From Blastobasis lacticolella (taxonomy: Eukaryota > Arthropoda > Insecta > Lepidoptera > Blastobasidae): a DNA stretch of 64,000 nucleotides. The stretch covers positions 16,979,545-17,043,544 of the forward strand of contig LR990042.1 in NCBI GenBank assembly GCA_905147135.1, written 5' to 3'. A program made the position numbers and the translations under genes. The first letter of the stretch is position 1; every line of letters begins with the position of its first letter. Shown here piece after piece: positions 35,177 through 47,812 of the stretch. Below the pieces are notes generated by a model. That model saw nothing but the letters and a program-made list of their open reading frames with translations, made no database searches and was not told where the DNA came from.

Positions 35177-36785
35177 TTTCATCAGGTAGTACTCTGTCGT
35201 GTGAGTACCACCGCTTTATCTATTTCTGCTGCCTAGAATTGTTGTGTTTCGATTTGAACGATAATGTTGCCAGCGTCCCTCGTCCTCGCAGTGCCAACGC
35301 ACCTGCGGTTCTGCATTTTGTTGCCTGCAACCTAAATGCATGATTCGTAGATGGGCGATAGTTACCACTGGCTTTCTGATCGTTTGTTACTGCGTAGTAC
35401 ATAGAGAAAATATTTAATAAACTAATAGAGGAGACACCGCCAATATTTTCTTTGAACCACGCTTTGCAATCCATGGACAACAGTGGCCGCAGTCAGTTCT
35501 GAGACATTGCGCGACGCGGACCAATCTGACAGTGACTTGGATATTCAAAAAAACGCCATCTTGTGCATTAAAAACTGTACGAACCATTCGAGGGCCAAAA
35601 ATAAAGAAAATTATAACATTTCATCGGTCATTCTATGACTTTGCAGCCTCCCCCCGCACCGCACGTGACAGGTTGGTACAATATTTTTGTTTGTGATGGC
35701 TGCTCTATTACGTTAGTAAATATTTTCTCTATGGCGTAGTATCACAAAACCTAGGGTCTCATGAAGGTCAAATGTAACGTATTAGTTAAATAGCATTAGG
35801 TCCCCAATTAATGACAAGTTTAACTTATGAAATGTCAGTTAAAATTATGTGTAAAATAATGCAGCTCGTAAAAATTTTAAAAATTACTTACAACAAATTG
35901 ATGAAGCTAATTTATAAAAATTATCATCATATTTATCATATGATTTACACGATCAGTAACCATGTGTGATTCGAATATTGCCTGTATTAGCAATATAGGC
36001 CGTATTTTGTACGTGTTGTGGCGTAATACATCACGTTTCCTCTAAGGATATAAAAAACAAAAGAAATATAAGAACGCAACACAAAAACTTGGTTACTCCA
36101 TATTTATGTCGTTACGTGTATGCCTCGGGGAGGCACTCAGCACCATGACATGGTTGACTCTTAACACGGCTGATTTTCAATATGTCCGACATTTTTATTG
36201 TGGCTTCTCATGAATTAGGTAGTTCCTTTAGATATATGTCGAGCAAAATTCCAACACCGATAGAATTTCTTATCATTTTCATTACATGCGTTATTATAGA
36301 TTTGCGTCACGAAATTACTTACTCTCTTCACGTGTCTTACTTATCTATCTAAAAAATGTTGCAAACTACACTCATTGGCATTTCAACCATAATGTACTTA
36401 TATTTTACATGTAATTAACTGCTGTTAAACTGTGAAATAAATACACAAATTTTCTTTTTCGTTTATTTTGATTACAAACAGTCACAGTGTATATAACATA
36501 ATATGATGAATAGTTCAACAATATACTTGAAGTTCCTATTCTCAATTAACACGAAATTACATGAAATCAATAATTTGAAAGCTTCTAAAACCAAACTTAC
36601 CTACTAAAATGTAATGAAATAATGTGTGAGCATATCTATGTATGTGAGATAGGTATTTTTTCTATTCCTTTATAATACAAAGTCGTTATTCGTACCTATC
36701 TGTTTGCTTGCTTATTTCTTTTTAAATATTCATGGGTTATATGGCTAGGTATTTGAATTCCAATTGAATTCTATAATGAGGTGCT
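35177..36785. other. Intron 1 stretch without recognisable genes
   Basis: A less AT-rich stretch at about 35250-35370 contains CGCACCTGCGGTTCTGCATT and TGATTCGTAGATGGGCGATA, likely part of an old interspersed repeat. No exon seen. Confidence 0.4.
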
Positions 36786-36799
36786 TCCGTGGCTGCTCA

Positions 36800-37110
36800 T
36801 GTAAAAATAATAATCTTGGCGTTAATGGCCCGGTTGTGCTTTTGCTCACGAGGGCCCGGGGTCCGCCTTTACCATGAATGAAGATTTAGCTGATCAGGTA
36901 ATTACAGTGGAGCGACTGCCATCTGACCTCCGTGACCCTACTACCAGGGGATCCTGACCCGATTGGATCATGGTTACACATTGAGTCGCCTGAATGTGCA
37001 GGTTCCATTACGATGTTTTCCTTCACCATAAGAGCATCGGTTATTGGCCACAGCGGGATTCGAACCCAGTACCTCTCGCTTACGAGTTGGAACCGCTCGG
37101 CCACCGACGC
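36800..37110 (-). mobile_element. SINE family A, near full-length, with 14-bp target duplication
   Basis: Reverse-complement copy with tail TCTTGGCGTTAATGGCCCGG, body AGCGACTGCCATCTGACCTC and head GGGATTCGAACCCAGTACCT then GCTCGGCCACCGACGC. TCCGTGGCTGCTCA (36786-36799) and TCCGTGGATGCTCA (37111-37124) flank it with one mismatch. It borders the RTE relic that follows. Confidence 0.86.
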
Positions 37111-37124
37111 TCCGTGGATGCTCA

Positions 37125-37370
37125 AGTATGCTGAGAATATCGCGCTGATAGTTGTCTTGCGCAGACCGGCAAATTACGTCGGGAACAGACGTCTGGCCAT
37201 GCCACCCTTGCCAGGTACGGGAAGGAGAGGCAGCCCAAGAAGCGATGGCTGAACGTCGAGTGACATGCGTGCCAACGGTCTCACCACTAAGGATGCCGAA
37301 GACCGAGCTAAACTAGGCAGAACAGGAAGGCGCACCCCGAGTTAACACCAAAATCATGACGATGATGAAT
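37125..37370 (+). pseudogene. RTE-type LINE C-terminal and 3'-end relic
   Basis: The frame RRPANYVGNRRLAMPPLPGT GRR (split here by a space) is followed, after a stop, by SDMRANGLTTKDAEDRAKLG. This is the standard C-terminus of RTE-like LINEs. The sequence ends in CATGACGATGATGAATG, the GATGAT-type tail. Confidence 0.82.
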
Positions 37371-38569
37371 GTATCGGATTACGTGCTATAAAAGGATTAT
37401 CTACCCTACAGGGAAAAACGTGACGTTAAATAACTATGTATGTATGTAGGATTACCCACACATTCGGATTTTTCCGCGACTACACAATAACAAAGCATCC
37501 CATGCCTCTCCCCGGCCCATAAACTAAGGTTACGCAAAAGTTACGTCGATATGTTATTCCATTGTTGCGCGGTACAAGCATAAATCCACTTAAATTCAGG
37601 TTTATGGTAATACTAACGGGCCCCGCGGTTTTCGCCACTCTGAAACTCTGCAAACATTCAACTATACTGCGTAATCCTGTCACTATTCAGAAGACAAATA
37701 AGGAATTTGGCTTTCTATTAGCTGAAAAACAATTCGAAATCGGTCCAGTAGTTTCAACTAACAAATAAATTCAACTTCTTAACATACACATAATATATTA
37801 CGTGGATGCCTGCTGGAACAACTGGTAGATACTAAATTCAGCTGCGTTAAATTCAATTTATCAAGATCCCGTAAATATCATTTTGAAACCAATATTTTAT
37901 TCATAGGAAAGTTCCATTAAAACATTTGAGTTGTATTTACGAGTATGAGAACATGCTGAGTGGGTAATATTTTTGCTGGCCGCTGCGTCACCGACTCATT
38001 GTTTTAAATGTTTTTAATTTAGTAATGTTTCCTTTGTCAATTATGCAACTGTTTTTCTGTCATGCTGTGCTATTTCAATGTCTTTTCTTCCTTTTTTTTA
38101 TAACGAATATTTATCCTCACAAATTTCCTTATTTACATTGTTAGTAGGATTAAGCTCGTGTTTACAGAACCACACACTGTAAGTAGAGTGAGTAACTCAA
38201 CCCCTGGGACTGGGTATTTGCGTGTTCACTCCGTATCCGGGAGCGGATATGAATGAACCGAAAACTTGCAATTTTCTTTTCTTATAGAATTTTGCCTCAG
38301 AGTGCGTTATTGAGTGCCTTAGAGAGCCTTTCATAAATTTTTTAAGGGATGTTACGTGTTTGTTCGTTACAAGATTTCCTTTCCTGTTCCATTTATTTCT
38401 TATGAACTTCGACGCATGGGTAAATATAATATGTTACTCGACAAAGCCAATTTGTGTGACAACCATTGAAATCTATACATATAATCAAACAATAATAAAG
38501 TGTGTCTGTACATTGAATATATTTACCAAAAAATTTAGGACGATAAAGAAATAGTAAAAATTTTTAAAA

Positions 38570-38884
38570 TTTTTGTCTGTCTGTTTGTACACGCTAATGT
38601 CCGGAACTACTAAACGTATTTAAATGATACTTTATGGTTGTTTAGCAATTAAGCCTAGAATGGATGTTGATGGGGCTTTCACAGTTTGGTAGTTTGGGGC
38701 CCAACTTAAAATCTTGGCTATGTTTCATCTAATTCGGTTGGGTAGAACCTGAGCTACAACTTGACCTCTCCGTAGTACTAGATTTCATACATTATGGAGG
38801 TTATATAAAATGGTCCCCCGGGAAAAAGATAAACTGCCCTAAAAACGATTTCCACGCGGACGAAGTTGCGGGCAAAAGCTAGTT
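38570..38884. repeat. Interspersed repeat, family D
   Basis: From TGTCTGTCTGTTTGTACACG to CGGACGAAGTTGCGGGCAAA. The reverse complement, diverged, is at 55986-56345; shared blocks include GGAACTACT, GGGTTTTT/GGGGCTTT, TTGGTAGTTTGGG, ATGTTTCATCT, CTCCGTAGTACTAG and CGATTTCCACGCGGACGAAG. The GACTTCGTCCGCG motif is frequent in Lepidopteran genomes. Class not determined. Confidence 0.75.
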
Positions 38885-39284
38885 GTCTAATAAAAGTTGA
38901 TTCGTTAGGCAAAAACTTGTAGTTTCAATTAGACTTTATAACATTATTTTAAGGGTGTGGGTTCACTCAATCCCTCTTATCAATCACGCAGGATTGAATG
39001 AGCTACGGAATTTCAATGACGTCACATATTATTATGTAAATCGTAACCTGCTGTTTTGCTATTGCATAAATTTGAGTTAGGCGGTCGCACCCCCGTTCTA
39101 GGTCTCAAGTCCGATAATGTACTAATAACACGATCGAATTGTAATTGAATCAGTTTGATACATTTTTGGCATTCTGCTACTACTGTTACACGATTTCTCA
39201 AGTTCCCGTAATAAAAGTGACAAAAAAAGAGATTTTAATTTTTCAAGAGGTAAGCCATCATTTTATGGGTCTGCCGCGACGTAG

Positions 39285-39375
39285 TTATCCAACCATAGAC
39301 AACGATGGCGAAGTATGAAAGAATAGGGGGAGGCCTTTGCCCAGCAGGTGGAATGATTCAGGCTGATATGAATAA
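39285..39375 (+). repeat. RTE-type LINE 3' tail
   Basis: CGAAGTATGAAAGAATAGGG, GGAGGCCTTTGCCCAGCAGG and TGATTCAGGCTGATATGAAT match the common 3' tail of Lepidopteran RTE LINEs (from memory). Confidence 0.65.
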
Positions 39376-39514
39376 ATAAGGAGTAAGCCAAATAAAGTTA
39401 CTAGTCTATAAGTAGCTCTAGAATAGATATAATAGTACGAAATCCAAATTTATATAAATAATACAATGAATTTCGGATATACACTTATGGAGCCTTCTAC
39501 AAAAGAAGACATAA

Positions 39515-39615
39515 TTTTTTTTTATACCCCCTAGTTCGCAAACAAGCTTACGTCCTGCCTGATGGTAAGTAGTCACCGCAGCCTATGGACGTTTGCAATA
39601 CCAGGGGCATCACCC
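39515..39615 (-). repeat. Retroposon-tail repeat, family C
   Basis: A T-tract, then GCAAACAAGCTTACGTCCTG, CCTGATGGTAAGTAGTCACC and TATGGACGTTTGCAATACCA. Near-identical in the core to the copies at 825 and 53750. Confidence 0.82.
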
Positions 39616-41106
39616 ACGCGTAAAGTAAGAAATTAATCAAATTAATTATAGTAACATCAGGAGAAAACCGTTTAGGTAATCTCTTTATCTTTACCTGGCC
39701 TGTGTTTATCCTCGTATAAATCTGGGTCTTAAATTCCTGAGCCCTCATCTAAAGCATTCCAATTATCTAGTTGGAAATTTTCCTTGTTAAATTAATTTGA
39801 TATACCTATGTGTATTTTCTCTAACACGTACATTCGTGATGGCGGTACCTGACTATCAATTAAAAAAACAAAGTAGGCTCACTAAAACTAGGTAAAATAC
39901 CACTCTTGTTTTACTTCAATTGGCTTGCATTTGACCTGATGGAAAGCGATGATGAGGTCGAAGATGTAGCATACGTGTCCCTAAGGTGGAACAAGGTTGT
40001 GGAGCCCCTGGGAGCACTCGCCGAAGTGAATTCGATAGGAAACCGACAAGCCGGCTACTCTATGACGGTGTCCCAGACCCACTTACATACAAACAAACTT
40101 ATCAGTCTTCAGTCCATAAAACCTGAATCCATGATTCTAAGTTTTCGATGACATTGGATGTTTGCTGCTCAGTGTTGTGAGTCTGCTCACTTTCATCCGA
40201 TTTTGGAATGTCTACGTAAATAAAGTAAATAACTACCGATGACGTAATCATCATCTAGACTCCCCTACCCCCCATGTCACCCAAAATAAGCAAAGCAAAG
40301 ACCCCCCGCCCCCCCATAGTGCGTACGTAATACTTGAACGGCCCCTAAGCCATTGCACCGATTTTGATGAAATTCGTTAAATATGGAAATAGTTTAGCAC
40401 CTGAGGATGGACATAGCCTGTAGTAGGTGTAAAGTCCACACGGGCGGAGCCGCGAAGGGAGTTAGTAATTTATCTAGTAGAAATCTAGCACAGCGGCCCT
40501 TAATTTGAAAGTAACTGTCTGCCTTTCTGTTACTTTCACGGTCAAACCACTGCACTGATTTTGATGAAAATTGGTTGGAGATAATTTAGCACCTGAGGAC
40601 ATAAGCTACTTTTTATTTCTCTCCACTCGCAAGCCTATATCTTGCGAGTTTGAAGCCGCGGGCGGACCAGCAGACAGATAGTAATATTTATATTACTATA
40701 AAATAGTACACCCTTGTTTTTATATTATGCAATATATAATAGGATGTGCACTAACTTAATGTTACAAAGGAACTTACTACACAAAGAAACAAAGCGTATA
40801 ACGGTATAAATATTTTCTGAGAACGTAATAAGCTGCATTTAACAATACGAATGGTTTATCACTAAGCCTCGGCTTCTGATAGAGATAAATAGTTATAATA
40901 TTTAGGCTCAACACTGATGATAGGTTTTGTGTAAGTGGAAGTTGATTGTAGGATTAATACCAACTAAGCTGAAAAGCAGATAACCATACCACCGATTAAT
41001 TTGAAAACGGGTTAGTAGCAGGTGTTTGCCACCCTCGAATAAAAAATACCTAGATACCTTTATAGTGTGTATCAGTCCTTACCTAGTCCTTTAGTTAGAT
41101 TAACAA
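39616..41106. other. Intron 1 stretch with degraded repeats
   Basis: Scraps at about 40340-40470 and 40500-40690 share motifs (CACCGATTTTGATGAAATT, TAGCACCTGAGGA, TTTTTATTTCTCTCCACTCG) with 59620-59710; class unknown. The ORF at 39906-40151 is not recognised. Confidence 0.45.
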
Positions 41107-41203
41107 GGTAGGTGTAGAGGTAGGGGTAGAGTAGGGTAGTGTGAAGTAGGGGTAGGGTAGAGGTAGGGTAGAGGTAGGGTAGAAGTAGGGTAAGGTAAGG
41201 TAG
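41107..41203. repeat. GGTAGAGGTAGGGTAG-type minisatellite
   Basis: About 100 bp of degenerate 5-6 bp units (GGTAG, GGGTAG, AGGTAG). The strand is purine-rich (G, A, T, almost no C). It is not the insect telomere repeat TTAGG. Confidence 0.85.
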
Positions 41204-41324
41204 AACACCACGCGAAGTAGGATACCTAAAACGTGGGGTACACTGTAAGTTTTGCGTAACTCATTAGTAAAACAATTTACACGAAACTTAAATTATTTTA
41301 CTTTTCATATAATAAAGTAAAAAA

Positions 41325-42273
41325 TTTACTGCTTTTCAAAGCATTTTGTTTTTTGAGCAAATAAAGAATTTGCATGGTGCCAAGTCTGGACTGTGTGCGG
41401 GATCACTAGCCCTACCTTTTCATAAGCAAAAAATGACTTTGTCTTGTTCGCGGTGTGTGCCGAAACATTATCATGATGCAAAAGGATGCGACCTCAGGCA
41501 GGCCGCAAGCTTGTTTGCCACCTCAGAGGTATAAAAAAAAAAAAAAGACTTCTTGGTCGTCTTTCCCAAACTTTTTCAAAGATACTCGGCAAAGTCTGAA
41601 AACTAACTGTCTTTTAGTTTTTAAATGGGATCGTGCAGACAGGACCCGTGCGGGAGAAAAAAAGGCAATCATTTTTTTGCCTACGCTGCCTCAAGTTTAT
41701 TGGTTTTCTGTCGCTTTCGATCACCCATACAGAAGACTGTTGCTTTCTATCCGGCATGTAACAATATATCCATGTTTCATCTCCTATCACAATGTCATAC
41801 ACATCATTGGAACATTCGTAATCGTACTTTAACAACATTATTTTACACCTTTTAGTAAACATGAGCTAGTTCAAAAGAAATCCAGCGACAACAAAGTTTT
41901 GTATCTTTTAAATATTGATGCAAGATTTTTTCAATTTGGCTCACACCAAGCCCCAAATGTACTCGATTCTCCTTAAAGGTGATACGCCGGTTTTTTTCAA
42001 TACTGCTGTCTACTGTACTGTTCTACTAATACTGTCAGGGGACAGTAGCCATATTTTCCTCAGTGATTGCAGCTGATGGCCCACCTTCACGAATTTTATC
42101 AAGGAGAGAAACATGGCCAAGATGAAATTCTGCATACCAACGCCTTTCGGTGCTCAAATGAGGTGCTTCTTTCCCAAATGCATTTTGAAGACGAGCAGTG
42201 CAATCTTGCGGAAACAGAGAACTTTTAAAATCTTATAAATTATCACCCTAAAATCTTTTCGCGGTAATTCCAT
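41325..42273 (-). pseudogene. Mariner transposase pseudogene, split by a retroposon tail
   Basis: Decayed mariner-type transposase read from 42273 downward. Pieces in order: YDFKSSLFPQDCTARLQNAF with RRWYAEFHLGH (N-terminal DNA-binding part); RRITFKENRVHLGLGVSQIE with LHQYLKDTKLCCRWI; then VYDIVIGDETWIYCYMPDRK QQSSVW (the first catalytic Asp is in GDETW); then, after the family-C insertion at 41498-41546, LLHHDNVSAHT (second catalytic Asp) and, in a shifted frame, HSPDLAPCKFF (third acidic residue of the DD34D triad). Multiple frameshifts and stops make it inactive. The inverted termini were not identified. Confidence 0.86.
41498..41546 (+). repeat. Retroposon-tail repeat, family C, inside the mariner relic
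   Basis: GCAGGCCGCAAGCTTGTTTG, CCACCTCAGAGGTAT and a run of 14 A residues. Its position between two mariner transposase segments shows a nested insertion. Confidence 0.85.
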
Positions 42274-42299
42274 TCTTGCTGCGGAAGACGTGTAGTACG

Positions 42300-45121
42300 T
42301 CTTGTAATAAACTTGTTATAAAAAATAATTTACACGCGATTTCCCGCCAATTTTTTAAACTAATGATAGAGTTTCTTATGTTTAAAAAAATTTAACATCC
42401 GAAATTTGAACATTTATGAGCGGCCAGTATCTAATCGGATTGGCCATTTCCAAGAAGTTGTAAAATATGCTTGTATGAAATTCCAGTTTCCGTCATTTTT
42501 GAGATATAAAACGTGAATTTCATAGGTAGGCTAATATGAAAATTTTAAGTCGGTTTGTTTCTGCTGTCCCATCTTTTATAACATTATTCTTAAAACAATT
42601 GTACCCTGATTCAATACAGAGCGTCCAAGAAGTCTTTGAGAGTTTAAAACAATGAAATCGTATTAATTAATTGTTTTAGTAATGTACTGAGTAAGAATAG
42701 ACATTGTAATCGCGGCACAAGTTTTTTGTTAAAAAGCCACGCTTGCTTTTTTGGAAGGAGGATCACTTTTGACGAAGATAAGGGTTGCTGGACATCACGA
42801 ATTTGGAGTGCTATTAATTTTATGAATTCCTCTGTTGTCGGGTATTTTTGAATAGTAAAGTCTATGCAAACCACTATGAGACAACTGAGGGACTCCAACG
42901 TCATGATTAAATGTTATGAATCATTCATCGGTGCATATTCAGAAAAAAATTAAACTTTAAAATAATATATCTCTTTTAATTATTAACATTCAAGTTCTTG
43001 TACATCAAATATAATTTTAATCGTATATGTGCATTCAAAACCACGAACATGTCTGGTGACATAAGTGTGGGTACCGTCAATAAATGTTGCCATTATAAAT
43101 GAAATAGAACAACCATTACGCTTTTCATAACTATTTAATTGTCAGGCGATTTATAACATAAGCTTGGCCTAGAATTAACTCCAATCTGTCACTATATCTA
43201 CGAGTATGGTTTTTTTTATTAAATCGATGAGTCACTTAATGAAGTCCGATAATGAAACATTATAAAAAAAAGATAATTAATTTTATATTTATTTCCAGAC
43301 TTACTTAAAGTACGCTTTCATGTTAAAATCTTTCAGTGAAAATCAAGAAATAAAATTACTGACTTATTTGTAATGCTTGTGGCACTCGATAGTTTCTGCC
43401 TATGGGAACCTACCCCTATGGGATACGGGCGTGAGTATGTATGTATGTGTGTAAAACTAAATTACCCTAGAAGTTACTTACGACTAAGTCCTAATCGATT
43501 TATACATTAGTTAGCACATAGTACCCGCGACTACCCCCGCGTATATGGAACATATTTCCCTTGGGAAATCCATTGAATTTCGACATTTTAATTTCCGACT
43601 ATGTGTTATACTATGTGAATGTATGTTACTCTTCTAAAGTTTCATTAAAAATAATAAGTGAAAGGACTATAATTGAAAATAAAAATGAAATGAAAATGTG
43701 TATTTGTTTTGCTTAGGTACAAAGAGGAAATGCATTTGAAAGAAAAAATTAAACAAACTAAATCAAAACAAATTGGTCCAAGGCTCAGCTATAGCTGCTA
43801 GTGAAACCAGCAGCCGCTGTTATTCTGCCATGGCCGTGTTGCATCCTAGTCTATCCACATAGTAGCTAGGCACTTAAAATAAATAATTAGTGATTAAACG
43901 AACTTATCTGAAGTGAAGTTCTATTCAAATTATACGAAGTGCTTCGACCGAACGATCACAGAGAACACATGTAATAAATGGCCGCACAATACAACCTGGT
44001 ACTACATGTGTGCTCTGTAATCTGAGGACACAGAGTATCAATGTATCATTTTGAAGGATAATGTTTTGCTTCAATGATTTCCTTGCGAGTCCCCCATCCA
44101 CTATATCACAGCTCGGCCACTCACAAATCTAACATCGTGATGTACCACAGACCCCTGGTGTTCCCTCGATAATCGTAGCTGCCTGTCCCAGGCCTTGGCT
44201 TGAGAAATGTGCCCCAAATCCTTATTTGATACGGCCAGACAGTGGCGGAATACGACGACATAAAGGACATCCCGAGTCGCACTCACCCTAATCTTCCGTT
44301 CCGTTTAATATAGCTCAACTGCAAAAAGATTTAAGATGTGCGTCCACGAGTAAGTTTGTTTTACGAATCATAAGCCCTGTTTTTTAATCGGTCGTCTCGA
44401 TTCGAACTGCTTCCAATTTCGAAAATATTCGATATTTTGATGCGTGATGCTGATTTTCCGTATTTTAATAACCGTAATCTATCGGTGTTGCCATTGTGAT
44501 TAAAAAAATATTGAATTTTCATGCCAAAAATAGATATTGAAAACCGTTCAAATATGAGCGCTCTATTAGCTTTATTTGAAGTGTAATGAGAGCGACTGGT
44601 TAAAATGGGAATGCGCTTCTACCACCATCCACTGGGCCTAAACCAACCTCACCTGGAAGCGGTATCCTTACTGACGAACGGGACGAGGCTCTCGCGAAGC
44701 GGCTTTTCCTTAACGGTTATGAAGGTCAGATGGCAGTCGCCGTTCGGAAAAATCTAAAACACGACACCCGCTTTTAGTAAATTTTAAAGCAGTTTCTCAA
44801 TAGCGGAAATTGAATGGCAGAGTTACCGGTAGCCGCAGCTGTGCTCTGGGATTTACCGCAATAGTTAATAAAAAGTCAGATATTTATTGTTTAACGTTAC
44901 AGATGTGGTATTTCTGGTAACTGTGACTTAACTTATTTTATTATTAGCACCAATTTGAATCAGCAAACCAATGATAACCAATAATGGAATTCAATTAGTT
45001 TGTGTGAGGCTGTTTAGCCCTATAGAAAAATCATGAGCCTGTCACTATACTTATCGTAAAGGAATCATTTGAAACACGTCTTCTATTAGACCTCTTCCAA
45101 AGATTTTACTAGAAGCATCGG
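42300..45121. other. Intron 1 stretch without recognisable genes
   Basis: A minus-strand ORF at 42644-42904 is not recognised. A GC-richer segment at 44611-44745 carries CTAAACCAACCTCACCTGGA (its reverse complement is echoed at about 59043-59067) and a SINE-A scrap, GAAGGTCAGATGGCAGTCGC (44723-44742). Confidence 0.4.
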
Positions 45122-45196
45122 CAGTAGAAGTATAGGTCAAAACAATCCAGTAAACAATCATGTAATCCAGTAGAAGTATAGGTCAAAACAATCCAG
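45122..45196. repeat. 29-bp direct repeat
   Basis: CAGTAGAAGTATAGGTCAAA and the nine bases after it are repeated exactly at 45122-45150 and 45168-45196, with 17 bases between. Confidence 0.9.
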
Positions 45197-45329
45197 AGGA
45201 AATATTGTTCAAAGAATATGTAGTAGGTTCACAAATTAAAAATAATATTATAATGAGCTATTATCACGCGGTGTAGGTAGTACTCATCAAGGCCGTTCCA
45301 AAGAGCCCAAACACGAAGGGGTTGTTTTC

Positions 45330-45590
45330 TTGTTGTTCATGCATGCATGTTTTCCTACTTGGATTGATACAAATGGACCGATTAGGTGGCCGGCCAGATC
45401 CCCAGAACTAACACCGTTAGATTTCTTCTATTGGGGATACGTGAAAGATTTGCTATACAACAACGTGGGCGAGTTACAAAGAGAATTGAGTCATATTATA
45501 TCGAGTGTTCACCATAATATAATAAGAAAATCAACAGGCAGCGGACTTTTTAAAAGATTGGCGATTTTCGTAAGAGGGATCACATTTTGA
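45330..45590 (+). pseudogene. IS630/Tc1/mariner-type transposase C-terminal fragment
   Basis: The 86-codon frame contains FPTWIDTNGPIRWPARSPEL TPLDFFYWGYVKD (space only to split it) followed by an ELQRELSHIISSV helix. The WPARSPxLTPLDFFxWGYxKD signature is the region around the last catalytic acidic residue in a widespread insect group of this superfamily. The N-terminal and first catalytic regions are missing, so this is a fragment. It is distinct from the mariner pseudogene at 41325-42273. Confidence 0.8.
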
Positions 45591-45599
45591 GCATTTAAT

Positions 45600-47022
45600 G
45601 AATTAATTTACAAAAAATACTTGATTGACTTTGGCAGTTTCATGTATGTTTTTAATTTGATTAAAATGCTTAATTTCACTTTGTTCTTTTCTTTTAAAAT
45701 ACTATGTTACTTTCGATTAGCATAATAAAAATAGGGGTAATTTTTTTTTTCACATTTAAGCCGGTTCGATTTCCAGACGAAGCAAGTAATTTTTAGAATA
45801 TCTTTGAATTCAGTATTACTAACTTTTAAAAATAACATAAAGTCTTCTTTCAGCAAAATATCCTATCTACGATATTTAAGGTACTTTTCTTTCATGTCTC
45901 ATAGTCTTGGGACGCTATGTATAATAATTACAATGATCATCGCACTAATGACTTCAATTCGGAAAACAACTGCGAACTCTGCGGCTATTTTAGCTTCAAG
46001 TTCGCCACTGTACTTTTGTTCATAAAGCTTTAATAAATAAATAAATAAACTCGAAGAAAAAGAAATGGAACACATTACCGAACGGATGGTAGGCCAAATA
46101 GAACAGCAATACAACGCCTGACTGATTTTTGTACATCGCACTGATCTCGATTTACGTCACTCAATCGATTACGATCTTAGCTTCATCCTACATTATCCAG
46201 ATATCGGTTCGATAGTGGAAACGGCATGCGGCAGCTTTACGCGCTTTGGTCTGCCTTGTGAAAATGGAATTATCCCGCCATTTTAGATTACAATAATAGA
46301 TTAGATTAGATTCATTTTTCGCTTTTTTCCACATCATAGTCAGAAAAGAGAAAACAGATTGAAACTGCCGAGAGGATATGTGGCACCCCGATTTTTTTAT
46401 ATTATTAGAATTCACACTAGAGGATTTGTAAGTACGATCACTAAAAAAAGTCGAAGTTTGGATCAATAAAAAATATTTTTTGTTGTGTCTAGTTGTGCAC
46501 GGGCAGACCTACGTTTTGTGGTCCCTTAAACGTACACTGTCACTAGAAAAAGTAATGGGAAGAACAGCTTCCTATTAGTGAAAGATATTTCGAAATCGGT
46601 TCAGTAGTTTTGAGTTTAGCACTTTCAGATAGACGGACAGACGCGGTGGCTTGGTATTTAACTGCCATCGTACCTAATGTTAGTGTCTGTCTACAATCTA
46701 CTCTCTAATCGAGCGCTATAAATAATAAATAACAATTGTATAATTTGTTTCGATCGGCAGTAGTCAATTATCCAGATTGTATGTTTGATTTGATTCGATC
46801 TACATGCAAACAAAGGTGATTTAATTGAAATTCTCAGTATCCAGCAACAATTTCATTAGAAGGTTCGTATTTTACGTATTTTCTATTATTAAAACCTACC
46901 AAATAAATTATTAACACAGTACTTATGATATCGTACCTTTGATATGTAGGATATATTTTATTGAATTCGTGGCAAAAGCATAGGTTAGAATTAATTTTAA
47001 TGGTGATACCTACCGAATTTTA
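45600..47022. other. Intron 1 stretch without recognisable genes
   Basis: AT-rich. (AATA)n at 46027-46048; a repeat scrap at 46561-46670 (TTTCGAAATCGGTTCAGTAG). The ORFs at 45804-46466 look like chance. Confidence 0.45.
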
Positions 47023-47225
47023 TAGGTGCAAAGTCGTGGCAGTGAAAATAATATGACTGACATTCCAATCTTCAGCAAATCTCAGATTTAAATTCTAGTC
47101 AGCACCAACGCGTATAATACGCAAGGTGAAAGTACTCTTCTCTCAGTTTTATTGTCAAATTTCAATATTGAGGTTATTGCCTCTACTGACTATAGTTTCA
47201 GGATATAAATATTTCACTTAAAAGC
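47023..47225. repeat. Interspersed repeat, family F, uninterrupted copy
   Basis: Shares AAAGTCGTGGCAGTGAAA, ATTTAAATTCTAGTCAGCAC, CAACGCGTATAATACGC and TATAGTTTCAGGATATAAAT with 51086-51385. The other copy has an extra block in the middle. Confidence 0.75.
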
Positions 47226-47812
47226 GGTTCACCCGGTCAAGAAAAGCTGATGGGATGACGTAGGCCTAAGTGGAATTTCATTTATAATTATTAAAACCAA
47301 CAAAATAAATAAGTAACAGAAAATTTATCAACAAAAGGTAAGCAATACTCTATTTGTTCCGACACACCCAAATGATTTAATTGATCACTTTAGTTAACTA
47401 ATAACCCCCTACGGGTAGTGCACTGAAGTTCCCTTCCATTATCAGAAACACCCAACGGAATGTTTTGGGTGCATTTACTTTAGACATATAATTTGTTTTA
47501 GGGCTTAATTAAAAATCTGAAACTTCTAACAAAAAAAGTTGTTTACGAGTTCAAAAACCCTGAAGAACGCTGTAAAGGGGTTAGACTTAATGACTTGCGA
47601 GATATTAACGTAAAAATACGTCTTCCCAACTCATAGACTAGGTCATTTCAGTATTTAAGGGCTGTAACAAACTTATTAATTCACAGACATAAAAGTTAAT
47701 GTAGAGCGTTGTAGATAGAGCTTTAGATAGAGTCGTTCTCTTCGATAGAGTCGCAGTAGCTGCGTCATAGTTATATTGACCGTCTTGAAAGTGCACAACA
47801 ATGTTGACGTAC

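Noticed and set aside
41107..41203. Interstitial telomere repeat
   Set aside because: Units are GGTAG/GGGTAG rather than the insect TTAGG.
42644..42904. 86-codon minus-strand ORF
   Set aside because: No family recognised and no link to the adjacent mariner relic; left as unannotated sequence.
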